DNA of 64,000 nucleotides from Lutjanus erythropterus (taxonomy: Eukaryota > Chordata > Actinopteri > Lutjaniformes > Lutjanidae). The notes beneath the pieces are model-generated. The model did not search any database, was not told the DNA's origin, and worked only from the letters and a program-made list of their open reading frames with translations. Both the position numbers and the translations under genes were made by a program. How positions within the stretch are numbered: the first letter of the stretch is position 1; each line of letters opens with the position of its first letter. Below are positions 1 through 12,900 of this stretch, piece by piece. The stretch covers positions 30,070,281 through 30,134,280 of the forward strand of contig CM034605.1 in assembly GCA_020091685.1 (NCBI GenBank), read 5' to 3'.

Positions 1-447
1 CTGCAGGTATAGGTTGGGATCCTATTTAATATACAGTCAATCTACTGTCCTGAAGTCAATCTGACAGTAACATGTGGCGACGAGCTGTAAATAACCGTAT
101 ATCGTCTATCAATATAAAGTTAAATCTGTTATCCCGAAAACAAAAGCCCTCTGAAAATAAAGACCCTGGACTTTGAGTTAGCTGACTGTCTGTCTCACTG
201 CCTGCTGGATCCCATTAACATATTGATCAATTTAATCATTATACTCCTAAAAGATTAATGATTTTTTATGACTCATAAACACACACTTATTTTGAAAGTT
301 TAAGTTTCCTTGTTCGACAAATGGCTCCAGAAGACAAAACAACGTTAAATGAGGTGCAAATCATTTCCAGACTGTTGATTAAATATGGATTAATGTTGCT
401 ACATAAATATTGATGAGTACATTTTTAATTGGTTAAATTTCTGACAG

Positions 448-834
448 CATGTGTTCCTCTTCAGTGGATTTCGGACACTGTCCCCGCACTTTCACTTTGG
501 AACTTTTCCCTTTAGAAGCTATAAGCTTTTGGCTCAAGAACCAACCATTCAAACGATGGGGTCAAGACCCTGAGGAGTGGACTGTGTGGACCAACGAGGA
601 CCAGGATCTCAAAAAACACCTCCATGCAAGTCTTTGAGCTTAATATGCCACTGTCTCTTCGTTATGCCTGGTTATTCTGTCTGACTGTACTTTTATGAAC
701 CTTCTTCTTTTTTGCTGTTTATCACATAATTTATTAATTAATATATTGATTTTATTGACTTAGAATATAGACAGAAGTCCCTCTGCACAGCCAGTCTCAG
801 GATCAGGTGCTGGTCTGTCACAGGAACATCTCAG
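448..834 (+). CDS. Possible two-exon coding fragment, unidentified
   Basis: I do not recognise this product. An open frame of 59 codons from an ATG at 449 is preceded by a good acceptor (tttctgacag, exon start 448). It can end at 625 before GCAAGT, the consensus for a GC-AG intron donor. A second open block at 764-834 follows an acceptor (ttgacttag) and ends at a GTAAAA donor. The joined frame stays open and has ordinary coding composition: tryptophan- and acid-rich (PEEWTVW, NEDQDLKKHL), then a Ser/Gly/Pro-rich stretch (SGSGAGLSQEHLR). No further exon is evident to 1.5 kb. It may be part of a plus-strand gene extending off the left edge, or chance open frames. It would lie on the opposite strand within, or beyond, the syt16 transcription unit. 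Confidence 0.25.
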
Positions 835-1149
835 GTAAAATCATCAACATAAACCACCGCACACTGAACTGAGTTACCGTGATTTTTTTTTATTATTATT
901 CTTTTTTTTTAAGTTGTTTAAGTTAGAAAAGAGGGTATGTATTTCTACTGTGGCCTTTAATTTGTAATTTTATCATCCTCAAAAATAAATAAATATACTC
1001 TAGAAAAAGAAAAAAAGACAGTGATTCATTGATTAATGATTAATGATTGACATCCTTACTCCAAACTGATGCTGCTGCAGTGTTTTGTTTTTCCTCCATA
1101 TGTCATGTTATCAAAACCTTATTGGCTACACAAAAGCAAATAAAAGGTT

Positions 1150-1290
1150 TGGATATTAAGTAACCAGATTACGTAGTGTAATGCATACTTAAGTACAGAT
1201 TCAAGTACTTGAAAATCCACTCATAAAAGTAAAAGTACCCCAAAAAACTACTTAATGACAGTAATTTGAGCATTTGTAATAGTTACTTCC
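1150..1290 (+). repeat. Dispersed repeat fragment (AAGTACTT..ACTACTTAATGACAG type)
   Basis: The block reads through 'aagtaaaagtacc..aactacttaatga' and ends near 'acttccactactgg'. A similar sequence occurs in reverse orientation at about 11,262-11,395 (ttactttttgggg..tacttgttttatga and agtaatctacttagttac). This is typical of short interspersed DNA elements of fish. Its class was not determined. Confidence 0.45.
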
Positions 1291-1520
1291 ACTACTGGCT
1301 ATAGTAGGACCACCGATAGCACTACTTGTTGAGGTATTATTATTATTAGCTGTAGTAGTAGTACTAGCGTTAGCATTAGCAGGGCTGTTACATAACTGTA
1401 TAAATAAACTGTTACAACATGGCTCTCCCCAGTTCTCTGTAGCTCCACTGATCCAAACTCATTTGTTATTTATGAGGCATTTCTAGATGTCAGTATCACC
1501 CTGTGTCTCCATGGCTGTGT

Positions 1521-1522
<2 letters not shown>

Positions 1523-1567
<45 letters not shown>
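1523..1567. repeat. (TG)n microsatellite
   Basis: An almost pure TG dinucleotide run, followed about 150 bp later by an oppositely phased (CA)n run at 1716-1744. Together they form two arms of an imperfect inverted repeat. Confidence 0.9.
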
Positions 1568-1569
<2 letters not shown>

Positions 1570-1715
1570 AGGTGTTTACTGCACAGATTGCTCCCAATTT
1601 CAAAGTGTGATTCGGTGACTGAGAGGTTGTTAGATTCTACATTTCCCACTCTCCTACATGCACAAACACACAGAAATACGTTAAAAAGATGTATGCACAT
1701 ACACTTTGTTTACAC

Positions 1716-1716
1716 T

Positions 1717-1744
<28 letters not shown>
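1716..1744. repeat. (CA)n microsatellite
   Basis: Pure CA run, complementary to the TG run at 1523-1567. Confidence 0.9.
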
Positions 1745-1748
<4 letters not shown>

Positions 1749-3906
1749 GATTATTATTCATGAGCTTCTGTTTGTTAGCCAACGCAGCGTGGAAAGAGAA
1801 GGAGATATCAACTATTTATACGAAACCTCGAGGCCTCGGTGGGCCGTGTTTGGTTTGTTTCTTCCAAAATGAACCTGAGAGGATAACATGGCAGAGTGAT
1901 AATCCTCTCACAGCTGAATGATGATGATACCTCTGCCAAGCATGATGGGTAACAGCAGGACTGCGGTCAGCTCACTGACCCCGTTAAGTAATCCCTGCCT
2001 TGGTTTTCTTTTTTTTGAGTTTCTGGCGATGATTGTGAGCTGAGAGGTGTGAAACGTTGCTGAAGTTTTCTCAAGATTTGTCAGGAAGTTTGTGAGGTAA
2101 TGTGTGCACTGAAAATAGAAATGAAATCACTGCCAAAGTTTGAACAACACTTAGAATTTCTCATGAGAGGTTTCTGTATTTGTGCTTTTGTTTGTGTTCT
2201 CCTCACTGGATTGAAGTGGGCGGGCTATTGTAGGAAAAAGGTGACATTTCCAATCAGAATTTAACAATGTAAGAATCTGAATCAGATGACAGTTGTTTGT
2301 TTGTGTTGCCAGTAAGATAAGCCTGGATCCAGACTTCTGAATCTCCACCTACATCTCTTATTTGTTTGGCAATAGCGTGCTGCAGGGATGACGTATATTG
2401 TAGGCCAGCATCGCTCTGGTTCCCTTGACAAATAGCCAGTGAGATTTTGGATTAGACTGGTAAATATGCTTTGTAGCAAACAAAAGTGATTTTGTGAAAA
2501 GTGCTTGATGTGATGACGTTTTAATGTCTCTGTGTGTGACTGCTAGGCTTCGGCAATATCAGGGTATACAGTTGTATTTGTGAATAATGACTCAACTTGA
2601 CTGTACTCCACTGTTCTGTAAAACCCCTTTAACACAGTAGAGCTGCAGAGCTGGGACACAAAACACACAAGAGCTTTGTGTCGATCTTGACAAGCTGCAA
2701 CTTTTATTCACTGACAAACTGTACATTTACTGCCAGCCGAACAACTTCACTGCTCAGATTTCACTCCGCTCAGCATGAATTCACCATCACTCTCTGCCAC
2801 CACAGACTATAATTAATCTGACACTCAGTGCGTCCACTTTACATAATGGCCTTGATCTTCCCAATACTGCGCACAGGAGAGAAACTGCACACCCTGACAG
2901 CATGTTGGAGAGCGCAGTGTGCAGCAGTGATCGAGTACATCGATTCAGTTAAAAGCTGAATGTGAATTGGAAAAAAATCGATGCAACACTAGTGTGTCGA
3001 TAGATATCATCAGGATGCACATACTTTCCTCTCCCCCTGTCTCTGCCTGCAGCGCTCTCACTGGATGCCTGCTGCCTCGCTCACACAAAACAAGTGCTCC
3101 CCCCTCCCTCTCCTATCTCTCCTCGTCATTTCCTCAAAACAGACAGTGAAAGAACAGACGTCACACCACCAAACTTTCATAACAGGCACATGTGGAATAA
3201 GTTTGTGTTTTATAAGAGAAACGAGAAACAATGTGTCTGACAGCAGAGTACAGAGCCACAAGTCTCCCGCCCAACAGAGACGTCACGACACTGAGAGAGC
3301 TTGTAACACACAGGATCACTGTTCCTCCACACCCCACTTCCTCTACACGGTCAGATTCAATCAAAACCACAGCACTCTTCATATGAAACAGAGCAGCAGA
3401 TCATATTATTGCAAAAATGCATTTTAAACAGTTTTGAAGGTTGTTCACAGATTCTCATTTAGGCTGCAGTATCTCATTTAGCAAATGAGATTCCTAATAA
3501 GATGTTAACACCACTGTAACGTCACCTTCTCCCTGTCTCTACTGTTACTGGATTTGTAAAACTATCAGGATTTCTTCTTGCAACTAATAGCACCCTACAA
3601 ATACAGCATTAATAGAATCAAAATGTAAAGATTCACACATTGTACGGCATCGTGACAGGGCTGAATCGTATCGTACCGAATTGTTAGTGTCAGTCAGTGA
3701 GATAAACACAGCTGATAAAGTTGGTGAATAAACTTAAGCAAAGCCAACAGAAATAGCAGCTCTACAGCGTCATTTTGCATTTCTTTAAGCACTTAGTTGC
3801 TGTTAACGGGCTAATGTCTGCTATCAAAAGAAATCCCTTGTTCAGACAGTCTGCTAAACTATAAATTATAAAAGCTTAAATGATCCTGAATGTCAGGCTG
3901 CAGTAC

Positions 3907-4145
3907 CTCGGGGCTCCAGGTGGAGGAGCTGTCGGTTGCTTCATTTTTGTCCAGGTCCAGGGCCTTCTCCGTGCCCTCGCTGCCGTCTGCGGCCTGTCGG
4001 TTCATACTCGGGGTGGGACTGTCCCTGGCACCTGATGCGTCGAGTCCGGCAGGTTTGTCCAGAGAGAGCGCAGACGCCCTCTCGCTCTCCTCCACGGCTG
4101 CGGACAGCGGGTCCTGGAAACCCTGCCGGCTCGGAGCCTCCATTT
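3907..4145 (-). CDS. syt16: syt16 exon 4, linker before C2A
   Basis: 239 nt from phase 1 to phase 0. The product starts EMEAPSRQGF and ends SSSTWSPE at a GTACTG donor. It is low-complexity, rich in Ser, Ala, Asp and Glu, as expected for the linker between the membrane anchor and C2A. The following exon is not in the window. Confidence 0.8.
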
Positions 4146-7100
4146 CTGCAGGAGGAAGGCAACAGGGTAGACAAGTCAGCATTAGGCCCCCTGGCGGTCG
4201 GGTTTAAATCTGTGGGTGTGAGGACAGTCGTTTTGAGAATGGTTGAGGTTTGAGAGTGAGTTTTCAATCTGAAATAAGTTTCTGATCCGCTTATAATGTT
4301 AGCCTCTCCTGCCTAGCTTATTTCGGGGCCAACCCTGTCACTTTTCCGGCAGTTGGTCAACAAGAGACAAGACTTTAGTTGGTCTTGAGAAGCTGCACCT
4401 TTTATTAACTGATACACTAAAACCTGAAAAATAAAGATAACTACCAAAATTAACACAAACTGTGACTTATAAAACCAACAAGAAACCTACAGACAATATT
4501 TCTTTAATCATGAAGATGACAAATGAATCATTCAACAGCAGAAACAGACAAATACAAAAAGCTGACCTGGCTGGACAGGACTGTCTCCTCTGGTTTACCA
4601 TCTAATTGAGTCCAGGAGGTCTAAAAGTAGCTACCTAAACCTCGTTTGGGAGTGTTGTGTATTAACAGAGGTGATATTGTGCATCTGTCAAACCTTGACC
4701 TTTTCCTGAGACAGAGGCACTCTGAGAACAGCCTGTACCTCAGACCAATCAATAACAATTATCTCCAATTCACCATCATTAAGGTCGCTCTGACTGTTAT
4801 ATCAATGGCTGCATAGAGTGCTGACCATGGCAACAGGCTGCTGAGGTGAGTCATCGGCCCGTGTGTGTGTGTGTGCGTGTGTGTGTTTGGTTAAACCTGG
4901 AAAATAAATACCAGTTGAGCCAGAGTGACCCAAACATGACAATGTCACCACCCACCAACATCCAGCTGCTCATCAAAAAGAAGAGAGGGACGTTTCAGTT
5001 CATCTAAACATCTGTTTTTTAATCACCTGGACGGAAATTAATGTGATGCTATTTGATTAGAAAGTTCGCTGCCCAGCAACAAGCTGAGGCTCAGATCTCC
5101 TGACAGAAATCATCTTTTTTTTTTTTTTTTTTTTTTAACAAATGTTGACTGTAGCCATACTTCAGACAGGGTTTGGTAAGTTAAATTTACTACACTACGT
5201 TATAAAGTATAGCATTTGTTAGCATACTAATAACTACAACACACACTGATCAGCATTTTGATAAATGCTCCACGTTAGCCAGCTGGCTAAAGCTGACAGA
5301 ATACTTCATCAAAACTGCTTGTTGGATGCTTCAAATTTAAATTTATATGAAAACATTTTAGATGTGAAAATTATTTTGTTTACTTGAGGTTTCTTAAGAA
5401 ATTAGATTGTCTGTGTCCTGTCTTGCTGCATCTTTTTTTGTCTTAATGCATCTTTTTTTTTTTATCTTGTCACGTCCCCTACGATATTTTTTTTTGTCTT
5501 GTTGCATTGCTTTTGGTGTTGTTACATCTTTTCCAACTTGTTATGTTGTTTACGTTGTTTATTGTCTGTTGCGCCTTTTTTGTCTTGTTTGATCTGTTAT
5601 GTTGTTTTTTGTCTTGTCATGTCTTTTACATCTTTTTCATCTTTTGTCTTTTACGTTGTTTTTTGTGTTGCTGCATCCTTTTTGTGTTGTTATGTCTTTT
5701 GCATTGTTTTCCATCTTGTTACATCTTTATCATCTTGTTATGTCAGTCGTGTGTGATATGCACTGATGGATACACCAAGGAATTGTTTCTCCTGTGTCTT
5801 ATTGTCCCATGGATTTAGGCTGAAATCAGTTTTGATGGTAAAAGGTGGTGTGCACAGTACAGTCACAAAGTATCTGCTCTTTGCCAATCACTACATTTGT
5901 AACTTTAAAGCTGTAAGAAGAGCTCAAATATCAGTATGTTGTTTGTTTGTTATGTTTAACAGTTTCATATGATGCTGCATTTAGAGGACACAAAAGTTTC
6001 AGTCTTGTAATCTGTCCTGTTTAAGTGTCCTGTTTAAGTCAGTGTGGCTGAAGTCTCTGTGTGGGTTTGTCCTGATGTGTTGCTCTTTTTATTCATATTT
6101 ATGTATAAATATGATAAGTGTGTGTGTTAGAGGTCAGAGAATTTGGTTTGGTTGTTTGGTGGGAAAATATCACCACCAGATAGCGACCGCATGACTGCAT
6201 GATTCAGACTCAGATGATAATCCAGATTATGTTTTACTGGATATTGGGATTATCATTAATCACAATTTTTAGGAGGAACATTTTAGGAATCACATTACTT
6301 AAAAGTCTGGCAGGGTATGATTAATAGTGAACTACAGAAATGTATAAAATTAGATGAGAGCAGCTGTATGATGGTCCGGTGCTCCCAACTTTTTGGGTAA
6401 ACCAACAACAAATAAAGAATGACCACTTCAACTTTTTGTTACCCTTCAAAAAATTACATAAAGAGGAAAATTACTTATGTTCTTTTTGTATCTCCTCTTG
6501 TATTTTCCTCGCCCTTAATTCCATAATTAGTTAACAAATCTGCAAATAACTATTAAACAACACACGAGTTAATCCATCAACATGACATCACTTTTAATTT
6601 CACAGAGAGAAGAACAAAAATTGCCTGTTTTTTGTTTTGAGCCTTCTCGTCCTCCTCAGGTCAGTCTTAAAACACCAGAAACCAGCTCACTACAAACAAG
6701 TGTCCTAATTAAAGCTGCTGTGTGTCCACATTCATCCAATCGCAGCGGTCCAATCACACTGAGCCTCCCTGAGCTCTTTACAGCCTCTAATCTGCAGCAA
6801 AAACCGTATTTGTGGCCTTTTGGCTCGTAGACACTGGGATGGATTAGTGGTGGATCTTTGCTGTTTTTTTTCTGTTTGTTGGAGTTTCAGGTCTCTGTAA
6901 ACTGGTCCAATCTGCTCTCTCTGACCCCGCACATATTAAATCTAATTAATGGAAGTTAATGGTGACCAGTTTTCAAATGGGAAAAAAACAACCGAAAAGA
7001 CAACATAAAAAGCCTACTGGTGTAATCCAAGTCTCCTAAAGCCCCTGTTTTCCTGTGAAAAAAAGACTAAACCTGACCTTCAATTGGCATGAGGGTGAGC

Positions 7101-9928
7101 AGATAATGGCTGAATTTTCATTTTTGGGTGAACTTTATCTTTAAATTTAAGACCAAGACTTTCTTTAGTTGATTACAGCCCTAAATTTCTCTCACCCTCA
7201 CAGTCCGACGGCTCTGTGCTGCCCTCCTCCTGGTCCGACAGGCGGGTAAATTTGTTGCGTCGGCCCAACGCCAGATGTGTCTGATGGGACTGCTGCTCGC
7301 CGCTGCTGGCGGCCGCCGTGCGAAAACTTTGCGACCGCGACACAGAGATCTCGAACTGCTTCAGGACCTCTTCCTCGCTGTCGGACGAGCTGGTGGCATC
7401 GTCCTCGTCGTCACCGTAGCTGTTCACTGCAGGGAGAGAAACACAGGGAGATGCGGAGGGTGACAAAGAGGAAAAACTGGGAGAGAGAAGGAGTCAGAGG
7501 AGGAGAGGAGAGGAGGAAATGAGAAAGAGAGGAGAGGCAAGGAGATTCAGGTTGAACAAAAACATGTAAACACTTTAATGCATTAAAGAAATCACTTTTG
7601 GTCTGTACTACTGATCAGAAATAATTAACTGTTTCCTAAATCCCGCCCTCCCTTTTCACAGTCAAACAAGGTCATCATTAGTTTAGATTGGAATCAGCTG
7701 TTTCATTCATCCTTCACAGTCACTGGCTCACTCATCAGCTGCTTGGCTACCAGCTAATTACTTAAGTCTGGTCTTATTCAGGCTGTTATAACCTGACATT
7801 CCTCACAGTTGTTCTGCTGATTCATTCATGATCCAGTTTGCTGCCTCCTCCACCACCTCCTCCTAACCCTCGAAGAATCCTCACTGCTGCTCAGATTGTT
7901 TGAGAGCCTCCTTAAAGAGCACCGTTTGCTATAAATGATCCGTTTCATGACGTTAGTGTCTCTGACTGAACAATGTTTTTACAGCCACCTTTCATACCAG
8001 CAATAACTGGTACTCCACTGATTTTAGAGTTTAGGCTGGAGCACTTCCTAAGGTCTCGACACACTGGAGCCTCTGTGTTGTGTTCAAGTGCAGTCAGTCA
8101 GTCGATTCTATTATTTAACATGATGTAATGGGCTCTTTTTAATATTCTTTGGGCTTCATTATGTTTTTGCGTCTATGAGACAAGAGTAGAGAGCAGGCAG
8201 GACTCGAGAAGAGCGGTGGCTATGATGTGCGGGAACGTTACAGTCAGATGGTCAGTGTCTGAGTGGCAAAACATCCTGCAAAGAGGCTGCCTTTACATGG
8301 TTTTAATTATCATGTCGATTACTGGTTGATTTATTTTGCATTTATTTTGTATATGGAATAATTTTAACTCCGGGATTTGTGTGTGTGTGTGTGTGTGTTA
8401 CAGTGTGTTACAGTGTCATGTGTTCACTGAGCCACATTACTCCAATCTGAGAGCTTCCGCCTGTGAATAGCTTCGGAAGACAGAAGTTAACAGACCAATC
8501 AGCCGTCAGCCGCCCACTCAGAGAGAACAGCTTCCTGCTCGGCGGGTAACCATGGCGATCACTCAGGTAGAGATGGTGACCTGCACTTAAGAGAGGAGGA
8601 GCTGATCGCTCCACCGCCACATCACTCATTCAGCTGTTGCTACCCAATTATGGTCAAATTATGATGTGAGAGGAGCGACCCTCCACCCTGCTAACGCTAA
8701 CAGGAGACACAGAGTGAGAGCACAGCTTTATACGTCTTCTTTTCTCACTTTGTGAGCATTTATGTCCCATAATGGACAGATAATTTCATTTTATTAACAC
8801 AAGTCATGGAGCTGAAGAGAGTAAAAGTCATGCAACTACTGAACTGATGAAATACACCAGCGGTGAGTCAATATAAAGACTCATTCCAGACGTGCAGGTC
8901 AGAGAGTGTTTATGCTAGGGTTACACACTGACACAACCTGTTTAAGTGAACATGTGTTCAGTCTGTAAAGACACACCTTTATGTTACTTTTCAACAAGAT
9001 AACATCATACTTCAGTACATTAGGTTGCAGAAAAACATGCATATACAGAATACTGACTCCCTGAAAATGTCACAACCTGACAGGACACATGCAGAGATCC
9101 TTTCTTCTTAATAATAATTCCTCAGGGGAGTTTCATGTGTATTTATGTGTATAAAGAAAGAGACATTAAGGCTCAAAAACATTCGTACCTACTTAACTCT
9201 AATTTCCCTGCCAGCGTTCTTTTTAAAAAGCTGCCAGCCAGTGCTCTCATTTTTGACAAAATTAACAGATTTTTTTAACACCCATATTATATTCAGTTTT
9301 ATGAGTTTGTTAATGAATGTTGGTTGGTTGCATCAAAAAATCCACATTTCAGGCAAACAACTGAGAAAGCTGTTTTTGTGAAGGCAGAATATCAACTTTC
9401 TGTTTTTAGTTGTTGTTTTTTTTAATCACTTCATATTACATGTATGACATGCCGCGGAGCAGCTGAGCACTGATGTATTTCATGACGCATAACATCATCT
9501 TCTTGTTTGGCTGCTGAATTCCAGTGGTTTTCTTCTTTTTCCAGTGAAAAAAATCAATTGACAGAAAATCTTGTCATTGATGAGGAAGCGTTGGGTCTTA
9601 AATAACAGAATATATCGTCAGTGGCGGGGAAAAAGTAAAAAAAAACTTCTGTTTTCATTTTGTTATTCTTAACATACTGTACTTTTGATGTTTTAATTGT
9701 TTACTTTTTTACACGTTTGAAATAAAAATCTATATATCTAAGTATGCTACTGTCTTTTATGCTGCACTTTTACTTTCCTGTTTTATCTTATTTTTTGGCT
9801 CAGCTGCAGGGGCCGGCCATCTGGGCTGCTGGGTGGTCAAGTGAACATCAAGTCATTGACAAGGGCACGGCGCCAACAAGTGCAACAGTAGATATCAAGT
9901 GAAAAAGAAGTGAAATAATCATTTTCAG

Positions 9929-9976
<48 letters not shown>

Positions 9977-12900
9977 GTTATTCATCACAGGTGAAAGGTA
10001 AAGCTTGAAAATCATGTGATCAGTTTACAACTAGTTAATCTCATATTAAAATATAAAAATCCTTCAGATAATCCCAGGAATGAAGAATTATCTCGCTAAA
10101 AAAAACAACATTTGGACAGGCGTGTCGGTATGTTTTATCACTTTGTGTTAGACTTCATGAAAAGTAACCTACATTTATTGAAAATGACATGAGCCCTGTT
10201 ACTCCAGTTTACATATTAAAACTATATTTTATTACATTTTGTGGTTGAAAACATACAGTAAGCGCTCCTACCTCGTCCTGTGAAGCTCCAGAGGATTGTG
10301 AGTCGTGAATGTGTTGGACAGACTCCAAACAGGATGTCTTATTTGTTCAGGAAACCAAGTGGAAATACCAGAGACTCCACCTGCTGCAGGTGTTTGTTCA
10401 CTGTTTGACTCACAGTCTCCGCCTGGATTCAACCGTCCCGCTGCTGGGAACGTGACTTTTTCTTTTCTTTAATTTCTAATCTAATGATAAAGCAGCAGAA
10501 TTCTGAAAAATGTTCTGTTTACTTCAGCTAAACCAGAGTACAGAATTTGATCTCTGAGGTAAAATGACTCACAGGATTAAATTAGTTTGCAGGATTCACC
10601 CTCTTCAGCCCACATGGAGGAAGCTCTCACATAAACATGACTGTCAAAGCTTTTTTTTTTCTCTGCGGGTCAACACTGAAGTGATACTCCGCTCAAAATG
10701 TTTACAGCCTTAAAGGAATAGTTTGTCATTTTAGGACATTTGGAATTTTTTTTAGCTGAGAAGATTGACACCACTCTAAAATCTGCCCCGTAAATATGGA
10801 GCAGCTGGTTAGCTTAGCTTAGCATAAACACTGGAAACAATTAAGTTAATAAAATCCACCAACCAGAATCTCACTAATCTCACAAATCTCACTAATTAAA
10901 GGCAAACTATGATGACGATTACTGCTGTTGTTGTAAAAAAAATAAAAACTTGCATGAATTACAGTATATTCTTTGTGAACTCTCACCGGCATCATAAAAG
11001 GAGGTGCTGGGCCGGATTTGGCCCACAGGCCTTAAGTTGGACACTCTTAAAATCACAAACTGTCATTTTTACGTTTCTGTTCTGTTCTGTTTAAAGAAAA
11101 GGGGAAACAAGTTAAAAGTAAGACAGCTTTAGAGGTGGTGGTCGGGGGATTTTTCAAGTTTGGATAAAGCCATGCTAACTGTTTCCCCCCGCTACCAGTC
11201 TTTATGCTAAGCTAGGCTAACCACAGCCTGACCTCACCTCCGTACTCATATGAATGATTATTACTTTTTGGGGGGTACTTGTTTTATGAGTAGGTTTAGT
11301 AAGTAAACCTATTTAGTTTAAGTCTGTACTTTTACTTGTAATTAAGTATGCACTGCAACAAGTAATCTACTTAGTTACTTTTAAAATCATCATCACCAAT
11401 CAGGTGATCAGGTTCCTTCCCATTATTAATTAATTTCATAATTATTAGGACATTATAGAGCTGTAAAATAAAGACCTGGCATTAAGGTTCTTTTACCAGA
11501 CATGACCTTAAGATTATCTAGAAACAGGACCTCGTCAGTGTTGACATTATCTTTTGATATTGTGACTTAATGCACAGTCACACAAAAAAAACATAAAATC
11601 AAATGATCACAAACCAAACACACAGGGGGCCTGGGGGCTTTTGTGGCAGTTGGTAATACAACCTGCATAAAAATGTTGACCTCTAGTAACCTTTGCTCTG
11701 GGTGTTAGCAGTGTTTGACAAGTGGGAGGAAAGAAACTGGTTACTGGTTGAAGACAGAGAGAAGAAAAGGCACTTTTCTCTCCTCTCTGTACTTTTTTCT
11801 TCTCTTTGCTGAGTTTTTTCTTCAAGGTTTCATAATGTTAATATTTTTATTACGTGCGGCGGCTGCTGCAGAGCTTTGTGTCAGTTACGTGGCTGACTCA
11901 CTCAACTCTTTCTCTCATACATACAAACTCGCCCACAGAAACCACTGTACAAATACAAACTCACCCACGTTCTCTCTGCGCTGCTCAACAGTTTAATTGG
12001 AGTCAGAATGCATGCAGGAGTCACACACTCTCTTTCTCCTTCCTACTGAGATCTTTATATAACAGGTGAAACTTCACTAGAAAGCAGACAGACTTCACTT
12101 GTAGCAAATTTTAAAAATCTGAGATTTCTACAGTTTGGCTGGTCGTCAATGAGACGCTCTCATGTTTAGTTCAACACTTTGTGAAAGAGTCTTATTGTCT
12201 TTCTTTCTAAGAGAGACATGAGAATTTGTTTTAGAAAAGCTGTCGTGAAGTCAGGCATTTTAGACCACAACAATCCCCCCAAAAAAGCCCATAAAATCCT
12301 GGAGAGGCTGGATATTGCACTTGGCCATACTGCAGTTTCGCTGACATTGTGATTAATTGTGCAGCCATGGTTCTGACTCAAATGGACACCAGGCGTCCTG
12401 GTCAGGTAAACGTGAAGGACGGTCTCCATCTGTCGGTCACTCACCGAGCCCCTGGCGGATTCCCACTCGTCCTTTCTTCCGGCGGCCATGTTGCTCCAGA
12501 CAGGGCAGTCCGCCGACACGGGAGAAACACAGCTTCTTGTTGATGAAGAGGAAGAGGACGGCCAACGCCACGATGAAGACGCCCACCGCCGACAGGAAGC
12601 CGATGGCCTCTGGGGTGACTGGCAGGAGGAGGGAGAGGGAGAGGGGACACACAATGACACACTGATCAGACCACACAAACAGACAGTCTGGATACACACA
12701 CACACACACACGCACACACACACACACAGTACGCATGGTACATGTGATACACACAGACAGAACGAGTGATACTTTAGTATTTGAGTTACCCACAGTGCCT
12801 TGCTCAAGAGCAGAGTCAGTATAAAAACAGCAGCTGGTTTCTGGGCTGAACCAGCAGCTCAGTTCCTTGCTCAAGAGCACTGCAGGGTTACTTTTATTAA

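Larger units (their letters stand above)
835..3906. other. Non-coding stretch left of syt16 exon 4
   Basis: No coding exon is seen on either strand; in particular no C2-domain exon of syt16. It holds two microsatellites and a dispersed repeat fragment (listed separately). Sequence with hAT-like character occurs around 2,960-3,000 (an ATCGATGCAACACT motif) and 3,650-3,690 (repeated ATCGTA steps). A block at 2,680-2,730 resembles a second copy at 4,375-4,420: both read AAGCTGCA(A/C)CTTTTATT(C/A)ACTGA, a direct repeat about 1.7 kb apart. Confidence 0.5.
4146..7195 (-). other. syt16 intron 3
   Basis: No exon is seen. It contains a TG run at 4861-4887, a T run at 5115-5136, a T-rich imperfect minisatellite at 5405-5745 and a dispersed repeat at 7055-7147. 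Confidence 0.6.
7427..12444 (-). other. syt16 intron 2
   Basis: No coding exon is seen. It contains a GT run at 8380-8398, a TA run at 9934-9976, a composite repeat at 10705-11280 and MITE-like sequence at 12160-12366. A short hAT-like fragment reading 'gccggatttggcccacaggcc' lies at about 11,010-11,035. Confidence 0.55.

Noticed and set aside
1470-1872. Open frames across TG/CA runs on both strands
   Set aside because: They consist largely of Cys-Val or His-Thr repeats from microsatellites.
1-3900. C2-domain exons of syt16 on the minus strand
   Set aside because: I looked for C2 text in all minus-strand frames and found none; they must lie outside the window.
12166-12807. A 213-codon minus-strand frame over syt16 exon 2
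   Set aside because: It reads in another frame than the SYT16 exon and passes through a CA repeat (poly Cys-Val).
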